Below the pieces are notes generated by a model that was given only the letters and a program-made list of their open reading frames with translations, was not told the DNA's origin and did no database searches. This document shows, piece after piece, positions 9,320-19,937 of a stretch of 64,000 nt of DNA (positions within the stretch are counted from its first letter, which is position 1; every line of letters begins with the position of its first letter). The translations under genes and the position numbers were made by a program. Origin of the DNA: JAHEDH01 sp963745865 (GTDB lineage Bacteria > Actinomycetota > Acidimicrobiia > Spongiisociales > ZC4RG35); the NCBI GenBank assembly GCA_963745865.1, contig CAVUYZ010000008.1, positions 55,518 to 119,517 on the forward strand, read 5' to 3'.

Positions 9320-10116
9320 GCCCCGCTCCCGTGCAGTCCTGCAGGCGCGAGCTTCCGCTCAAAGTAGCGACCCAATCGGATCAGCAATAGGCCTTCGATG
9401 AGAATGACGACGGTTCCTGCGAACACAGTGTCTGCATGGAATACGGCCCGAGCATTCAAGACCAATCCACCGAGCCCGACTGAAACGAGCGTCAACTCCA
9501 CGATGACCATCCCGACAACACCCCGCGAGAGCGACAGCCGCAGAGCTGCGCCCAAGGCAGGCAACATCCCCGGAATGAGGACCATCTTCCACAGGTTCCA
9601 GCCTCTCGTTCCGAACGCCTTCGCCATCTCGACCAACTCCGGTCTGACGCTTCTCGAGCCCGTCCTGACGTTTGCCACCACCGTGACCACAGCAAAGAGG
9701 AAGACGATGGTGACTCGGGCACTCAGGTTGAGCCCGAGAACGATGATCACGATGGGGATGATCGACACCATTGGCGTGACCACGAGGATGTCCACGTAGA
9801 CACCGAAAATGCGGTCGAGAACCTGCGATCGTCCAAGCAGGATCCCGATGGGGATGCCGACCGCCAAGGCCAACGGAACGCCGACGACCAAGGACTGGTT
9901 GCTTACGAGAAGAGCCGAGACCAGATCGCCATTGATTGCCATCCGCCACAAGGCCCCAAGCGTCTGAGTGACCGATGGGACCAACAGGTCTGACGTCGCC
10001 CGACCAGCGATCTCCCAGAACAGCAGAGCAACGGCGAACGACGTATAGCGATACGCCTTCAACTTGCGGGCCTCGGCCCGTCTCTCGATCTTCTGAATTT
10101 GGGCGAGTGATGTCAT
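9316..10116 (-). CDS. ABC transporter permease, SsuC/TauC type (permease 2)
   Basis: About 266 aa with six predicted membrane helices and an EAA loop EMAKAFGTRGWNLWKMVLIP. I prefer ATG at 10116: it has GTGGGAG just upstream and avoids overlapping the binding-protein gene, whereas the longer frame to 10236 would run into it. With permease 1 it should form the membrane part of an importer fed by the lipoprotein at 10184-11326. The ATPase must come from elsewhere in the genome or has been lost. Confidence 0.87.
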   Translation of the reverse strand: MTSLAQIQKIERRAEARKLKAYRYTSFAVALLFWEIAGRATSDLLVPSVTQTLGALWRMAINGDLVSALLVSNQSLVVGVPLALAVGIPIGILLGRSQVLDRIFGVYVDILVVTPMVSIIPIVIIVLGLNLSARVTIVFLFAVVTVVANVRTGSRSVRPELVEMAKAFGTRGWNLWKMVLIPGMLPALGAALRLSLSRGVVGMVIVELTLVSVGLGGLVLNARAVFHADTVFAGTVVILIEGLLLIRLGRYFERKLAPAGLHGSGA

Positions 10117-10183
10117 CTGACTCCCACCGGTTGAGTGTGGAGGAGGTGACGGACCGCGGTCACGCCACCTCCTCCGTCGACCG

Positions 10184-11326
10184 TCAGTCCAACAGTCCCT
10201 GGGCGACTTCCCAGATCGACCCGTCGTAGAGGTCATCTCCGGTGATGTTCAGACCCGGCTCGATCAACTCGGCGTCGACGAGTCCCTGGATGGTCAGCGA
10301 GAGCGCCTCAGCGCTCAGACCGTGGTCAGTGGGGAAGATCTCACTGTCGATATAGCGGTCGAGTCCTCCCGACTCTGAGACTTCGAACTGTTCGGCAGTG
10401 CTGAGTGCCCACGCCGGATCGTCATACACCATCCGGTTGAACTTGACGTTCTCCGCAAGCAGATACTCCATGAAGAGACGGGACTCATCGTCCATCTCAT
10501 CTGGGTTGTAGCTCAGCACGGAGTCGACCAGTTCGGGCAGCTCCTTCGCGAAATTGAAGATCACATGGAATTCACCTGGCGCTTGCTCCATCGCTGCAGT
10601 GTCGTCGCCGAACTGGGCGGCGGTTGCGTCGAGTTCGCCAGCGAGCATCGCCTGAATGCGATTGCCAGAACCAGGAATGATCAGGTAGTCCGGCTCCACC
10701 TCAGGATTGTCCTTGAGATAGAGCTTGGTGAGAAGGGTCGTGGTCGATGCATTTGCATGCAGCCCGACTCGCTTGCCATCGAGATCTTCCGGGCCTTCGA
10801 TGTCGCTCGTTGTGAGCATCACGTATTCGACTCCACGGGTCTTGGCGAAGGACTTGAGGTTGGCGCCTGCCGCCAAGGCGGTGATCACGGGGGTCACAGA
10901 GCTGTTTGCAACGTCGATTGAGCCCTGGATCAACGCCTGAATGGGAGCCTCAGACTGATTCAGGAAGATCGGAGCAACATCCCAACCCTGCGCGTTCAAT
11001 TCCATGATGGCCATCGCCATTGGGAGTTTGTTGAGCTGGAAGCCGGTGATCGTGCCATCCCGGTGAAAAACGCCCTCACCGGTGATACCCACTCTCCAGG
11101 AGCGAGATTGGGCGCTCGCCATGAGCTCCTCCTCGGCACTCGGAGCTGCTGTGGTTGTGGTCGCCGCCGCCGTATCCCCAGTCGCGTCATCCGGCGCCTG
11201 GGTCGTGGCGGGTGCGGCGGTCGTCGTAGCTTCTTCCCCTTCAGAGTCTCCGCACGCAGCCACCACGATGGCGAATGCCATCAGTAGTGCCAGCCACGGA
11301 ACTGAAGGCCGTCCCTTGCGTATCAT
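10184..11326 (-). CDS. ABC transporter substrate-binding lipoprotein (NMT1/SsuA type)
   Basis: 380 aa. The signal peptide ends in the lipobox VVAAC at about residue 26. A Thr/Ala-rich linker of roughly 50 residues follows, then a periplasmic-binding domain of the NrtA/SsuA/NMT1 class, seen in GSIDVANSSVTPVITALAAG, YVMLTTSDIEGPEDLDGKRV and AGELDATAAQFGDD. It delivers a small, probably N- or S-containing substrate to the two permeases downstream. GGAGGAG precedes the ATG at 11326. The gene heads the operon and has a TATACT -10-like sequence about 125 bp upstream, inside the GTATAC box at 11447-11460. Confidence 0.88.
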   Translation of the reverse strand: MIRKGRPSVPWLALLMAFAIVVAACGDSEGEEATTTAAPATTQAPDDATGDTAAATTTTAAPSAEEELMASAQSRSWRVGITGEGVFHRDGTITGFQLNKLPMAMAIMELNAQGWDVAPIFLNQSEAPIQALIQGSIDVANSSVTPVITALAAGANLKSFAKTRGVEYVMLTTSDIEGPEDLDGKRVGLHANASTTTLLTKLYLKDNPEVEPDYLIIPGSGNRIQAMLAGELDATAAQFGDDTAAMEQAPGEFHVIFNFAKELPELVDSVLSYNPDEMDDESRLFMEYLLAENVKFNRMVYDDPAWALSTAEQFEVSESGGLDRYIDSEIFPTDHGLSAEALSLTIQGLVDAELIEPGLNITGDDLYDGSIWEVAQGLLD

Positions 11327-11446
11327 GACGTTCTCCTCCTTGAGTTACGGCCATATGTCATCACGGCAGATCATGGCTTGTTCGGAATCCGCTGGCTCTT
11401 CCGAGCGACTTCATCGGCAGATCGAGGACCAATCACAGCAATGAGC

Positions 11447-11460
11447 ATATAGTATACATT
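11447..11460 (-). promoter_or_regulatory. GTATAC box with -10 hexamer upstream of the ABC importer operon
   Basis: ATATAGTATACATT matches the box at 1400-1413. On the minus strand it contains TATACT at 11456-11451, a good -10 hexamer for the transporter operon; the -35 region is weak. A regulator bound here would overlap the promoter, as expected for repression by a GntR-type protein. Confidence 0.45.
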
Positions 11461-11479
11461 TCTAACCTAGCGCTTCAGG

Positions 11480-13690
11480 GACGAGCCAGGAAGATGAGAT
11501 CGAGAATTCAACAAGCGATCACCAATCGAGGTCACGAATGAACGCCAAGCTCGAGACACACCACCTGCACAATCTTGATTCAGCGGAGCACGAGGAACTC
11601 ATCGTCCTCCCACGACATCGACCTCTCGATCGAAAGAAAGAGTTCGTGGTTCGTCGAGCGACTCGGCTCTCGCAGAAACAACCCCCTTCCTCCAAGTCCT
11701 TCATCGGGCTCCGTTCCCCCAACCAAGGCCAACGATCGTAGATGGCGGACCCGTCGAACGAGACCCTCCTCGGTACGCGGGTTCGTTCCTTCGACGAGAC
11801 GGCCTTCTTCCCTAGCAAGACATCCTGCGGAGCGTGACTTTCGGCCTCGAAGTTCCGCGGCAGTCGAAGGACTCGAGCCGCGACTACGTGCCATCGAATT
11901 ATCAAACTTCATCTGACTCTACGGGTTCAAAAGACGCTCCCGCTCGGGATCTTCAAAGAACGGCATCCGACAAACTACATCGATCTCGCTTCGGCACTTC
12001 GCCGTCGAGCCCGACATTCCTCCTGATGGAACAACCCGTTTCGCCTCCCCTTGATTCGCCGGACCCAGAAGATGCTGATCCGGCACGGCTCCTGCGTATT
12101 CTCGACGAGCCAACTTCGTAGCACGCTGGGTCGACGAACCGTCTACTCTCTGACCGGTCCGTCGTACTACTCCACCATCCCAGGCCGCATCGCGGAGGAC
12201 CTCGCGCATGGTCTCCCGCGCTTCAGGACTCTCGGGTTCGAGCGCAGCCAGAGACTTCCTCGGAGCAACTGCGGCACCGGTGTCAGGACTGATCGAAGAA
12301 AAAGTCATCTGTGCAGTCTGAGGCGTTCACGACGTTTGACCACGGCACATCGCGCACTTTCACCCCACGGAACAAGCCTGTCCCGAGCCTTAAGATCACG
12401 ACGATTAATCCGTTCTTCAGAACAAATTCAGCCACCGAACTAGGGTGTCGATCGACGTCCCGTGACCTTGCGGCCCTCGGTCGGCGTCCGCCCACACTTT
12501 CGACGAGCGCCTACTTCCTCCATGATCATGCCCTCCTCATCCGAATCCCTGACCACGAGATAGACATTGCGGCCACCTCAATGACACCCTTGTCTTCGGT
12601 ACAACCTGCCGAAGGGTCCGCGCCGAACAGTTGGGATGCGATCGAACCGAAGCGCTTCGAGCAAAATCCTCCGCTGCCGTTTTCGGGTCGGGAAGAACGA
12701 GGACGGTGCTGGATCTGTGGCACGCCGGCCATCGACCTGCCACATATCCGTCGGACCGATCTCCTTCTCTCCTCCCAGAAATCCACATGATCACTCCCAT
12801 TTGGATAACATCGATCGTGCCGTCGAAGAACGCTGCCAGAGCAACAATAAATCGCATTCGAGCAAGTCCCAGGTCGACGACGCATCGGACCCCCCGCCTC
12901 TCCACGTTCTCCCAGTCGTTCCACAGAAACATCACCACAGGATCAGTGCGGCGGTGACCCACAGACACGGTCCTCGGCCTCCCTGATGACTCCCACCATC
13001 CGGGTTGCTCACATGGAGCGCGTGCATGTGCACGCCGGATTCCTCCTGCGATCGGATGGCGAATGCAGTTCGCTCGATCCCAGACCATTCCCTCGTCCCA
13101 GGCGAACACTTCCGCGTAGGCCCGATCGTCTCACTTCACCCATCCGAGGGACACTGCTCGATCATTTCTCCATGAGCGTACTCATCATACAGAATGAAGA
13201 CCATCAGAGGGCCGGACCAGTTCCCGCCGACCGCCTCAGCGACTCGAGAAATGCCATCCACATCGTGAAGCACCGATGCCCCGGATTGTACGGATGGTTT
13301 CGGCCAGTATCTGCGTTGGTGTGGGTCTTGAAGCGGGAGCACCTTCAGCAGGCCGTCGACGCCACCTTCCGAGGGCTTGAGTCTAGACGGAGTCTCGTTG
13401 AATCCCTCCTTCTTCTTCAGTACATGCCAGCATTTTCTCGGTATGTTTCCACTGGTGTTCTTCGAAGGAATCAAACATCGGGCATTTCCGACCACAGTCA
13501 GTGTACCCGCCTGCTGTTGCAGCTGCGCGGCTCCGATCATAATATCTTCTTTGTCGTACGGCGAGGAAGCGTACGATGCGTATGCATATAGATGCCACCT
13601 GGAGTCGTCGTTCGCCCCCTCTACGTCGACGACCCCTCGCTGGCGACGCTCGTCCAGCGTCGCTGATGGAGACGATGCGTCCGTAAGACA
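11480..13690. other. No assignable gene; probably heavily decayed or error-rich coding sequence
   Basis: About 2.2 kb in which I recognise no family. Open stretches on the minus strand hint at former coding sequence: 13136-13540 (HDVDGISRVAEAVGG, then NWSGPLMVFILYDEYAHG), 12560-12960 (MRFIVALAAFFDGTIDVIQM), 12283-12495 (EFVLKNGLIVVILRLGTG) and 11919-12308. They lie in different frames, as in the frameshifted genes just to the right. One 60-base line I counted here (11881-11940) has about 47 percent GC, against about 68 percent for a line inside the ABC exporter gene (24241-24300). The missing ABC ATPase might have been here, but no Walker A or ABC signature can be read in any frame. Confidence 0.5.
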
Positions 13691-13699
13691 ATGCTCAGA

Positions 13700-14717
13700 T
13701 CAGCGAGAATAACCCCAGACGGGGACCCGTTTCGTCCGGCCTCTGAGAACCAGATCGACCTCGTTGATTCGACCACCTCCCTCGATCCATGCGAAACTCG
13801 CCGGAATGGACCCAATCTGCTCCGTGCGAACAGACGCGTTTCTGTCGATGCTGATTTCGTACAGATCGAACGATTCGCAATTCGAAGGATCTAAATCATC
13901 TCCTTATCAGCACAATAGTCCATCGTCTAGCATTGTCAAACTCACACTTGCTCTCGGTTCACCTGCCCGCTCAAACAAACTACGGCATGATCTTCAAGCG
14001 TAACAACGTCATTCCTCCACCGCGGGTTATCAGGAGCGCTCGCGGCTCAATACGGTGAACAACGTCAATCGGCCGATTATCCATGATGTACTCGGCACTT
14101 CGCAAGAAGAAGTCCGTTCGCATCTTCGCATCGACGTCCTTCTCGGGGAATCGCCCCTCGCTCGGGAGTCTCCATCATCAAACCCTCCCGGGGATCGACG
14201 GTCTGACCGTGCCGTCGGCGACCCATCGGCGGCGGCCGCCTCGATCGCTGGAGATACTCAACCCACTCGTACTCGCCGCGCATCCGGTCGAGCCAGCTCG
14301 TCCGTCGGCGACGACGGACGGGGCGGCACACATTCGTTCTCTCGTCGTGGGCTCGGCGAGCACCGCATTGCCCCCACCGTCCCACCCATCCCATAGGCTC
14401 CGATTCGATCCGCATCCACGTCCCGCCGTGATCTGAGATACGTGACGGCGTTGAGATGTCCTCGAGTTGCCACTCCGGTCGAACCCACCGGTCTACGTCA
14501 CTCTCTTCGAGCCCTCGGTAGTCGAAGACGAGAACGGGGTATCCGGAGCTGTCGGCCCCCGTCCCATCGGACGTAGTTCTCGGCCGAGGCAGGTCCAGCC
14601 CCTGGCCCTTGCACGAGGGCGGGTCCGGGGGCTTCGCCGGGGTGTCCGGGGAGCGAAACAGTCCTCGACCACGACTCCGTCACTGTAGACTCGACATGTC
14701 CGGTTTGCGTGACTCAA
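13700..14717 (-). pseudogene. Alpha/beta hydrolase (dienelactone hydrolase/acetylxylan esterase-like), many frameshifts
   Basis: Reading across frames on the minus strand gives VYSDGVVVE, then PDTPAKPPDPP, YPVLVFDYRGLEESD, AVTYLRSRRDVDADRIGAYG, WLDRMRGEYEWVEYL, DPREGLMMETPERG, FLRSAEYIMDNRPIDVVHRI and LFERAGEPRA. This is the order expected of an alpha/beta hydrolase with the nucleophile-elbow region GAYGMGG; the usual Ser appears as Met in this reading (GxSxGG expected). At least five frame changes are needed. Its ATG overlaps the stop of the broken hydantoinase gene (ATGA at 14714-14717), so it was the next cistron of that operon. The conserved blocks argue for recent damage or sequence errors. 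Confidence 0.65.
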
Positions 14718-16140
14718 TTCCTTTCCGATTCGAGTGTTTCCATGGGTTTCGATCGATCGCCCAGGAACTGGCCGAAGCCATCTTCAACCTTCACTTCACC
14801 CTCCTCTGCAATCACCGTTCCCCGAAGGATCGTCATCACGGCGGCGCCGGTCGCCACCCGACCTGCGTAGGCCGAGTAGCCCGCCTTGGAAGCGGCGTCT
14901 TCGTGATTGAAGGTGAAATCGCGGTCGAGATCGATCACGACCAGGTCAGCGTCAGACCAACGAATCACGCCCTTGTGCGGATAGAGACCGAATCGCTTGG
15001 CCGGGGCTGTAGAGACATTTCGACCACTCGCCTGAGGCCAATAATCCGCGGCTCACCTCAGTGAGGAACAGGGAGAGGTACTCCTGGATGGCAGGGCTTC
15101 CTCCCGGGGCCGCAAACATGTCCTTCCATCCGAGCTCCTCTCATCGCGGGCATGCGGAGCGTGGTCGGTATGATGATGTCGATCCCGCCGTCACGAGCTG
15201 CCTCCCACAAAGCCTCGACATGGGGATCCGAGACCCACACGCCGAGCGCATAGGGACCCAGACGCTCGATGTTCTCCCAACTGCCTCCGAGGAACAGACA
15301 GTGCGGATTGAGCTCGGCGGTCACGTCTTGACCGGCCTCCTTCGCCCAACGAACTTGGGCGAGCGTCCTCGCATTGGTCGTGTGCAGCAGGTGCAACGGA
15401 ACTCCGTGGCATGCTGCAATTCCAAGGCCGTAGCGACCCCTGAGTTGAAGATCAGCCCGTCGTCACGGACCAGGCTTTAGCGTAAGAGCCCGGCCCCCGG
15501 CCGTCATGCTCCCATGCATCGCCGACGAACCGCTCCCACAGGCTCTGGTCGTGGGGATGCAACATCAGAACGCGCCCTGTTCCGGCAATCTCACCGAAGA
15601 GCTCATACAGGAGACCATGGTCCTCGATCATGGTCCCTGGCATGTGCGGATAGTCCCGACCAACATCTCGCATCATGAAGATCTTGAAGGCGGTGGCTCC
15701 GGCGTCAGCAGGCCACGGATCTCGGAAGGGTCGGTCCCGCCGCGTTGTGGCCGAAGTCGACGATCGACTTCCCGCGGGCGCGTCTATGTGGGCCCGGAAC
15801 CGCTGACGGTGTTCGTCGGTGGATCGACGTTTGGCATGTCCATGACAGTCGTCACACCTCCCAATGCCGCGGCCCTGGAGCCGTGAGAGAAGTCTTCCTT
15901 GTGGGTGAATCCCGGATCCCTGAAGTGTGCGTGGGAGTCGACCAACCCAGGGACGACAGCCCGGCCGCGCGCATCGATCTCTCTATCTGCAGCCGGTTCG
16001 AGGCCGCGGGGATACAGCCCGACGATCTTCTCCCCCACGATGCCGATCGATCCATCGAAGTCGTCATGTTCCATCAGGATCTGGTGTGATCTCACCAGCA
16101 AGTCGACCCTGTCGGGAGCGTGTGTCACTGGATCAGTCAT
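14714..16140 (-). pseudogene. Hydantoinase/dihydroorotase-family cyclic amidohydrolase, frameshifted
   Basis: The pieces join into a protein of about 470 aa: VPGLVDSHAHFRDPGFTHKE (metal-binding HxH), LGGVTTVMDMPNVDPPTNTV, KIFMMRDVGRDYPHMPGT, MLHPHDQSLWERFVGDAWEH, LLHTTNARTLAQVRWAKEAG, VTAELNPHCLFLGG, TDHAPHARDE (late metal ligand) and DADLVVIDLDRDFTFNHEDA. Four or five indels separate them. The family hydrolyses cyclic amides such as hydantoin, dihydropyrimidines, dihydroorotate or allantoin. An intact paralogue lies at 20244-21617 on the other strand. Start ATG is at 16140, 21 bp after the SDR gene, and the gene is coupled to the downstream alpha/beta hydrolase. Confidence 0.8.
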
Positions 16141-16161
16141 CTCTCGAGCCTCTCGTCGGGA

Positions 16162-16968
16162 TCATCTGAGTACCGAAACCCCTCCGTCGACGGTGATGTC
16201 GACGCCGGTTGTGTAACGGGCGAGGTCGGAGGCCAGAAACAGGATCGGCCCCACATAGTCCTGTAGCTCGCCCCGTCTTCTGAGGGGAATTCGCTCGAGA
16301 CCGGCCTCACCTTCCGCCGCGGACTTGACCGCAGGGGTTCTTCCGGGTGTTTCACCGACCAGTGCGATCTGGGTCGGCGTCTGGCCAGGACTCACGCTGT
16401 TGACGTGACGCCTGACGGACCCAACTCCACCACAAGCTGTCGCGTGAACTGGACGAGAGCCGCTTTGGTCGAGCCGTATACGTTGCGTCCGGCCATCGCC
16501 TGATGAGCAGCCACCGACGCCACGTTCACGATGCGGCCACCGCGTCTTTGCATCATCGTCCATGCGACCGAACGGCGACGACTATCGACCCTCGGACATT
16601 GACGCGGATGACCTCGTCGATCTGCTCGTCGTCGAGATCAACGAGGGGAACCGAACCCTCGCTGATTGCGGCGGCGTGGACAGGACATCGATCGACCCGA
16701 AGTGCTCCATCATGGCCGACACGGCATCCTCGACGGCGCCAGCATCCGCGATATCAGCGGTCAGCGCAATCACCGCTCCGCCGCCGATCTCGTGAGCGAC
16801 CTCCCTGAGTCTGGACTCCGACCGGCCAATGATCCCGACCCACATTCCGAGCGAAGCCATCGCTTCTGCAACTGCGCCACCAATGGCGCCGGTACCACCA
16901 GTGATCAGAGCAGTTCGGCCTTCCGACAAACCCGGCAGCGCGACACGATCACCACGACAAACCGTCAC
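16162..16968 (-). pseudogene. SDR-family dehydrogenase, frameshifted
   Basis: Fragments in changing frames spell a complete SDR: TALITGGTGAIGGAVAEAM (glycine motif), DIADAGAVEDAVSAMMEHFG, HAAAISEGSVPLVDLDDEQ, VNVRGSIVV, GGRIVNVASVAAHQAMAG, NVYGSTKAAL (Tyr and Lys of the active site), NSVSPGQTPTQIAL and TTGVDITVDGGVSVLR. Indels fall near 16682, 16580 and 16410. It is the first gene of an SDR, hydantoinase and alpha/beta-hydrolase operon on the minus strand. With the indels corrected it would be a normal protein of about 265 aa acting on an alcohol or ketone intermediate. Confidence 0.75.
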
Positions 16969-17077
16969 CGGACACCCCGCCGCCTCCGCTCATCGGCGAG
17001 AGCACTGCGACAATCGGAGAGAACCATGAGTGTTTGAGCGACTGCGATTCGAGTCGAGTTGATCGGAGCCCCGACTG

Positions 17078-18064
17078 TCACCCACCTCTGACCTCCGGCA
17101 GAACCTCCTCTGCCAAGAAGCCGACGAGTTCTTCCCATTCGTCAAAACGGTTTCGCAGGTCGAAGACCAGATGATCGAGACCCAACTCGTGATACCTCTC
17201 GACACCTTCGATCAGATCATCGGCCGTGCCAGCGATCAAGGCGCCATCCAAGTCCCGAGGTACCCGGAACTCACCGGACGGACCGGGGACCCACTTGCGC
17301 GACCGAGCCGATTCGAGCATGCCTTCCGCGTCGACTTTCGATGCCCCCTCCTCGAACGTGCGCCCGGGACTCGTGATCGGGATCGCAGAGATCTCCGGGC
17401 GTTCCTCGACACCGTTCTTCTCCATGAGGTCGTCGAGCCGCTCCATCCGCTTCTCGAACGAGGCGAAGTTGATCCTGCCCGGCATCCATCCTTCGAGTCC
17501 CCACTCGATGGTCCGCCGGACCGCGGCCGCAGATCCACCGCAATACCAGATCGGGAGGCCACCTGACGGCTCAGGATGCACGTCGACATCCTCGAAGGAG
17601 TAGAATTTACCCTCGAAACTGACTTCCTCGCCCGTCCAGAGCTTCCGCATGATCTCTATTTGCTCGGGGAGCAGTTCTCGACGATCTGGCTCGGCAAGCC
17701 CGATCGCCTCGAATTCGTGGTCGTATGTTCCGAGTCCAAAACCGGCGATCACTCGACCGCCTCCCGCCATCCAATCAAGAGAACCAAGCGTCAAAGCCGT
17801 ATAGATCGGATGACGATGTGGAATCAACGAACCAAACCCGAGTTGGATGCGCTCCGTAACAGCAGCGATGGCCGACAGGACCACAAACGGCTCCACGTGG
17901 GTGCGATCCGGATCCTCGAACCCGTGTGGGTGGAAGATGATGTGGTCTCGAACCCACAGCGAGTCAAAACCATATTCCTCGATGCGCGGTGCCATTCCGA
18001 CCAGCGCGGCCTTGGACGCATGTGGTCCGAAGTGGGGCAAGAGCAGCCCATATTTCCGTGTCAT
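17078..18064 (-). CDS. LLM-class F420-dependent oxidoreductase
   Basis: 328 aa with the single-domain TIM-barrel pattern of F420-dependent luciferase-like enzymes: YGLLLPHFGPHAS at the N-terminus, FDSLWVRDHIIFHPHG, LGFGSLIPHRHPIYTALTLG, GRVIAGFGLGTYDHEFEAIG and LPIWYCGGSAAAVRRTIEWG. Members reduce or oxygenate substrates with F420H2 or FMNH2. ATG at 18064 has GAGGAG five bases upstream; the longer frame to 18175 would invade the neighbouring gene. It lies about 50 bp downstream of the MFS gene, in the same direction. A frameshifted relative sits at 1-394. Substrate unknown, possibly a ring-containing N-compound given the neighbours. Confidence 0.87.
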   Translation of the reverse strand: MTRKYGLLLPHFGPHASKAALVGMAPRIEEYGFDSLWVRDHIIFHPHGFEDPDRTHVEPFVVLSAIAAVTERIQLGFGSLIPHRHPIYTALTLGSLDWMAGGGRVIAGFGLGTYDHEFEAIGLAEPDRRELLPEQIEIMRKLWTGEEVSFEGKFYSFEDVDVHPEPSGGLPIWYCGGSAAAVRRTIEWGLEGWMPGRINFASFEKRMERLDDLMEKNGVEERPEISAIPITSPGRTFEEGASKVDAEGMLESARSRKWVPGPSGEFRVPRDLDGALIAGTADDLIEGVERYHELGLDHLVFDLRNRFDEWEELVGFLAEEVLPEVRGG

Positions 18065-18113
18065 TGTGTCTCCTCCTCTTGGGTTGTCTCTCTCGGAACT
18101 TTGTGTGTAAGGA

Positions 18114-19320
18114 TCACGCCAGACCCGCTGCCGGCTGGTCCATGGCAGAACCATCGAGGCCGCTCGCCCCCTCAAGACGCCGAAGCCACGGGACGAGGAT
18201 CAATGCTGCGAAGGCGCTCACTCCAACAACCGCGAATGCAAATTCGAGCGGCACCGCAAGGATCAACAGGGCCACAACCAATGGCGCAAGGAATTTCCCG
18301 GCGTTGCGGACCGTCCCGCTAGCGCCAACAAACGATGCTCGCATCTCGACTCCAACAACCCCTGCAGTAAGGGCGTTCACAAACACGCCAAATAGGCCAT
18401 CAGCGAAACCGAAGACGAGTGCCAGCGAAATGACAACAACCGGACCCAGGTCGACCGACAGAAGCACAAGGGCTGCGCCCAACGAAACCAGACTCACGCG
18501 GATCCATCGGAATGCTGCCATTCGAAGCGCCAAACGACCGGTGAGGAGTGCGGCGACCATACCGCTGATGGCGAAGATTCCGAGCACTAGCCCGACAAAT
18601 GACTCAGTCATCCCGCGACGCGAAACGAGCAGGATTGGAAGGTATGTGAGGAACGCAAATTTCAGGAAGAAGCGTGAGAACGTCAGCCCCTCCAGTGCCA
18701 GGACGGGCGGTTGTCGGATGAACGACGCCAGCCGTACAAGAGTCCCTCGATGCCGCGTGGGGGAGCCAACAACACTTGGAATCGTGACCCAGCACGCAAC
18801 CGCCAACGGCAGCGTTAGCGCCTGCAGTGCGAATGGCGCCGCCCAAGAGATGGCAACCATTGCGCCACCGAGAAGAGGAAACATCGCCTCGGCTGCAAAC
18901 ATGGATACCGAGCGTCGACCCTGCGAGGCAACCTGTACGGCCCCCGACCGGGTGTCGCCGATAATGGTGATCGGTCAGCGGAAGGATCGCAGCAAAGGCG
19001 GCACCTTGAATGATCCTTGCGCCAAGCAACAACGAGAACGTCGCCGGACCCAGGCTCAGAAACACGCCAGATAGCCCGAAGATGGCGAGTGAGCCGGATA
19101 GCACCAGTCGCCTCCCCACCCGATCTGCGAATATCCCCATGGGCAAAGTGAGGAGCACACTCGGTAATAGGAATGCACCGGTGACCAAGCCCACCTCCGA
19201 TTCGCTGAGCCCGAAATGAGCCTGGATGGCAGGAAGTGCGGGAAGTATGGCCTGGATCCCGGCCAGCGCCGACCCCGCTACGACATAGATAAGACCTAAC
19301 GGGGCGCGCGGTGGGATCAC
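18114..19320 (-). pseudogene. MFS transporter, one frameshift
   Basis: The N-terminal half (YVVAGSALAGIQAILPALPA, then MGIFADRVGRRLVLSGSLAI, IIQGAAFAAILPL) and the C-terminal half (LSFSRFFLKFAF-like region, GFADGLFGVFVNALTAGVVG, NAGKFLAPLVVALLILAVP) are in different frames, with the change near 18970. Joined, it is a 12-helix permease of about 400 aa, paralogous to 7213-8427. The start is GTG at 19320, overlapping the stop of the GntR gene by GTGA, so regulator and transporter are translationally coupled. It probably imports or exports the inducer or substrate of the island. Confidence 0.8.
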
Positions 19321-19937
19321 TCTACGGGTTTTTCCGCATGGGCGGCTCTCACCGTTTCTTGGATGCTCTTCGAAACCTGCGAGAGATGGTCGTCGAGCCA
19401 CCCTTCGGCCGTGGCGGGATCGCCGCTTCTCATCGCTTCGATGATGATCTTGTGTCCCTCGGGGTTAGGGGCTCTGAGCCGGTCGAGGTACCGTCCAACT
19501 TCGCCGCGCAAGCGATCGATCAACGTCGCCGTTCGGGGCACCTCGCCGATCTCATACAGACGCCGGTAGAAGCGCTGGCGCGCGGCGTACCAACCCTCAC
19601 GTTCGCCACCGGCGGCCCGGTCCATCTGTTCGGCAAGGGCTTCGAGTTCAGCGAGGTTTTCCGGCGTCACCCGTTCGCAGGCCGATCTCAATGCGAACTT
19701 CTCCAAGCGAGCACGGATCTCATAGATCTCTGCGACATCCTCTGGGGTGAGGGTGCTGACCGTCGCTCCCTTGTGAGCCTGGAACACCACCAGGCCTTCG
19801 CTCTCGAGCCATCGAAGGGCCGAGCGAACAGGAATCCGACTCACTTCCAACGCCTCGGCGATCTGATCCTGCGGCAGCTTCGCGCCGGGAGCGAACACCC
19901 CGCTGAGAATCGCAGTTCTGACCGCCTCGATGACCAT
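19317..19937 (-). CDS. GntR-family (FadR/FCD type) transcriptional regulator
   Basis: 206 aa: an N-terminal winged helix (AILSGVFAPGAKLPQDQIAE, then SRIPVRSALRWLESEGLV) and an all-helical FCD effector domain (VAEIYEIRARLEKFALRSAC, DPATAEGWLDDHL). Such regulators usually repress catabolic genes and are released by a pathway metabolite. The reading frame continues upstream of the ATG with LRGRYRTLEEM, a typical family N-terminus, while MDDRLSGADSEIPTMQS is in another frame from ATG near 20031; one indel near 19980 may have hidden the true start. Its stop overlaps the MFS start (GTGA). GTATA boxes at 1400, 11447 and 20064 are candidate operators. Confidence 0.85.
   Translation of the reverse strand: MVIEAVRTAILSGVFAPGAKLPQDQIAEALEVSRIPVRSALRWLESEGLVVFQAHKGATVSTLTPEDVAEIYEIRARLEKFALRSACERVTPENLAELEALAEQMDRAAGGEREGWYAARQRFYRRLYEIGEVPRTATLIDRLRGEVGRYLDRLRAPNPEGHKIIIEAMRSGDPATAEGWLDDHLSQVSKSIQETVRAAHAEKPVE

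Noticed and set aside
11480..13690. Idea that this block contains the missing ABC ATPase
   Set aside because: No Walker A, LSGGQ-like or Walker B motif could be read in any frame on either strand.
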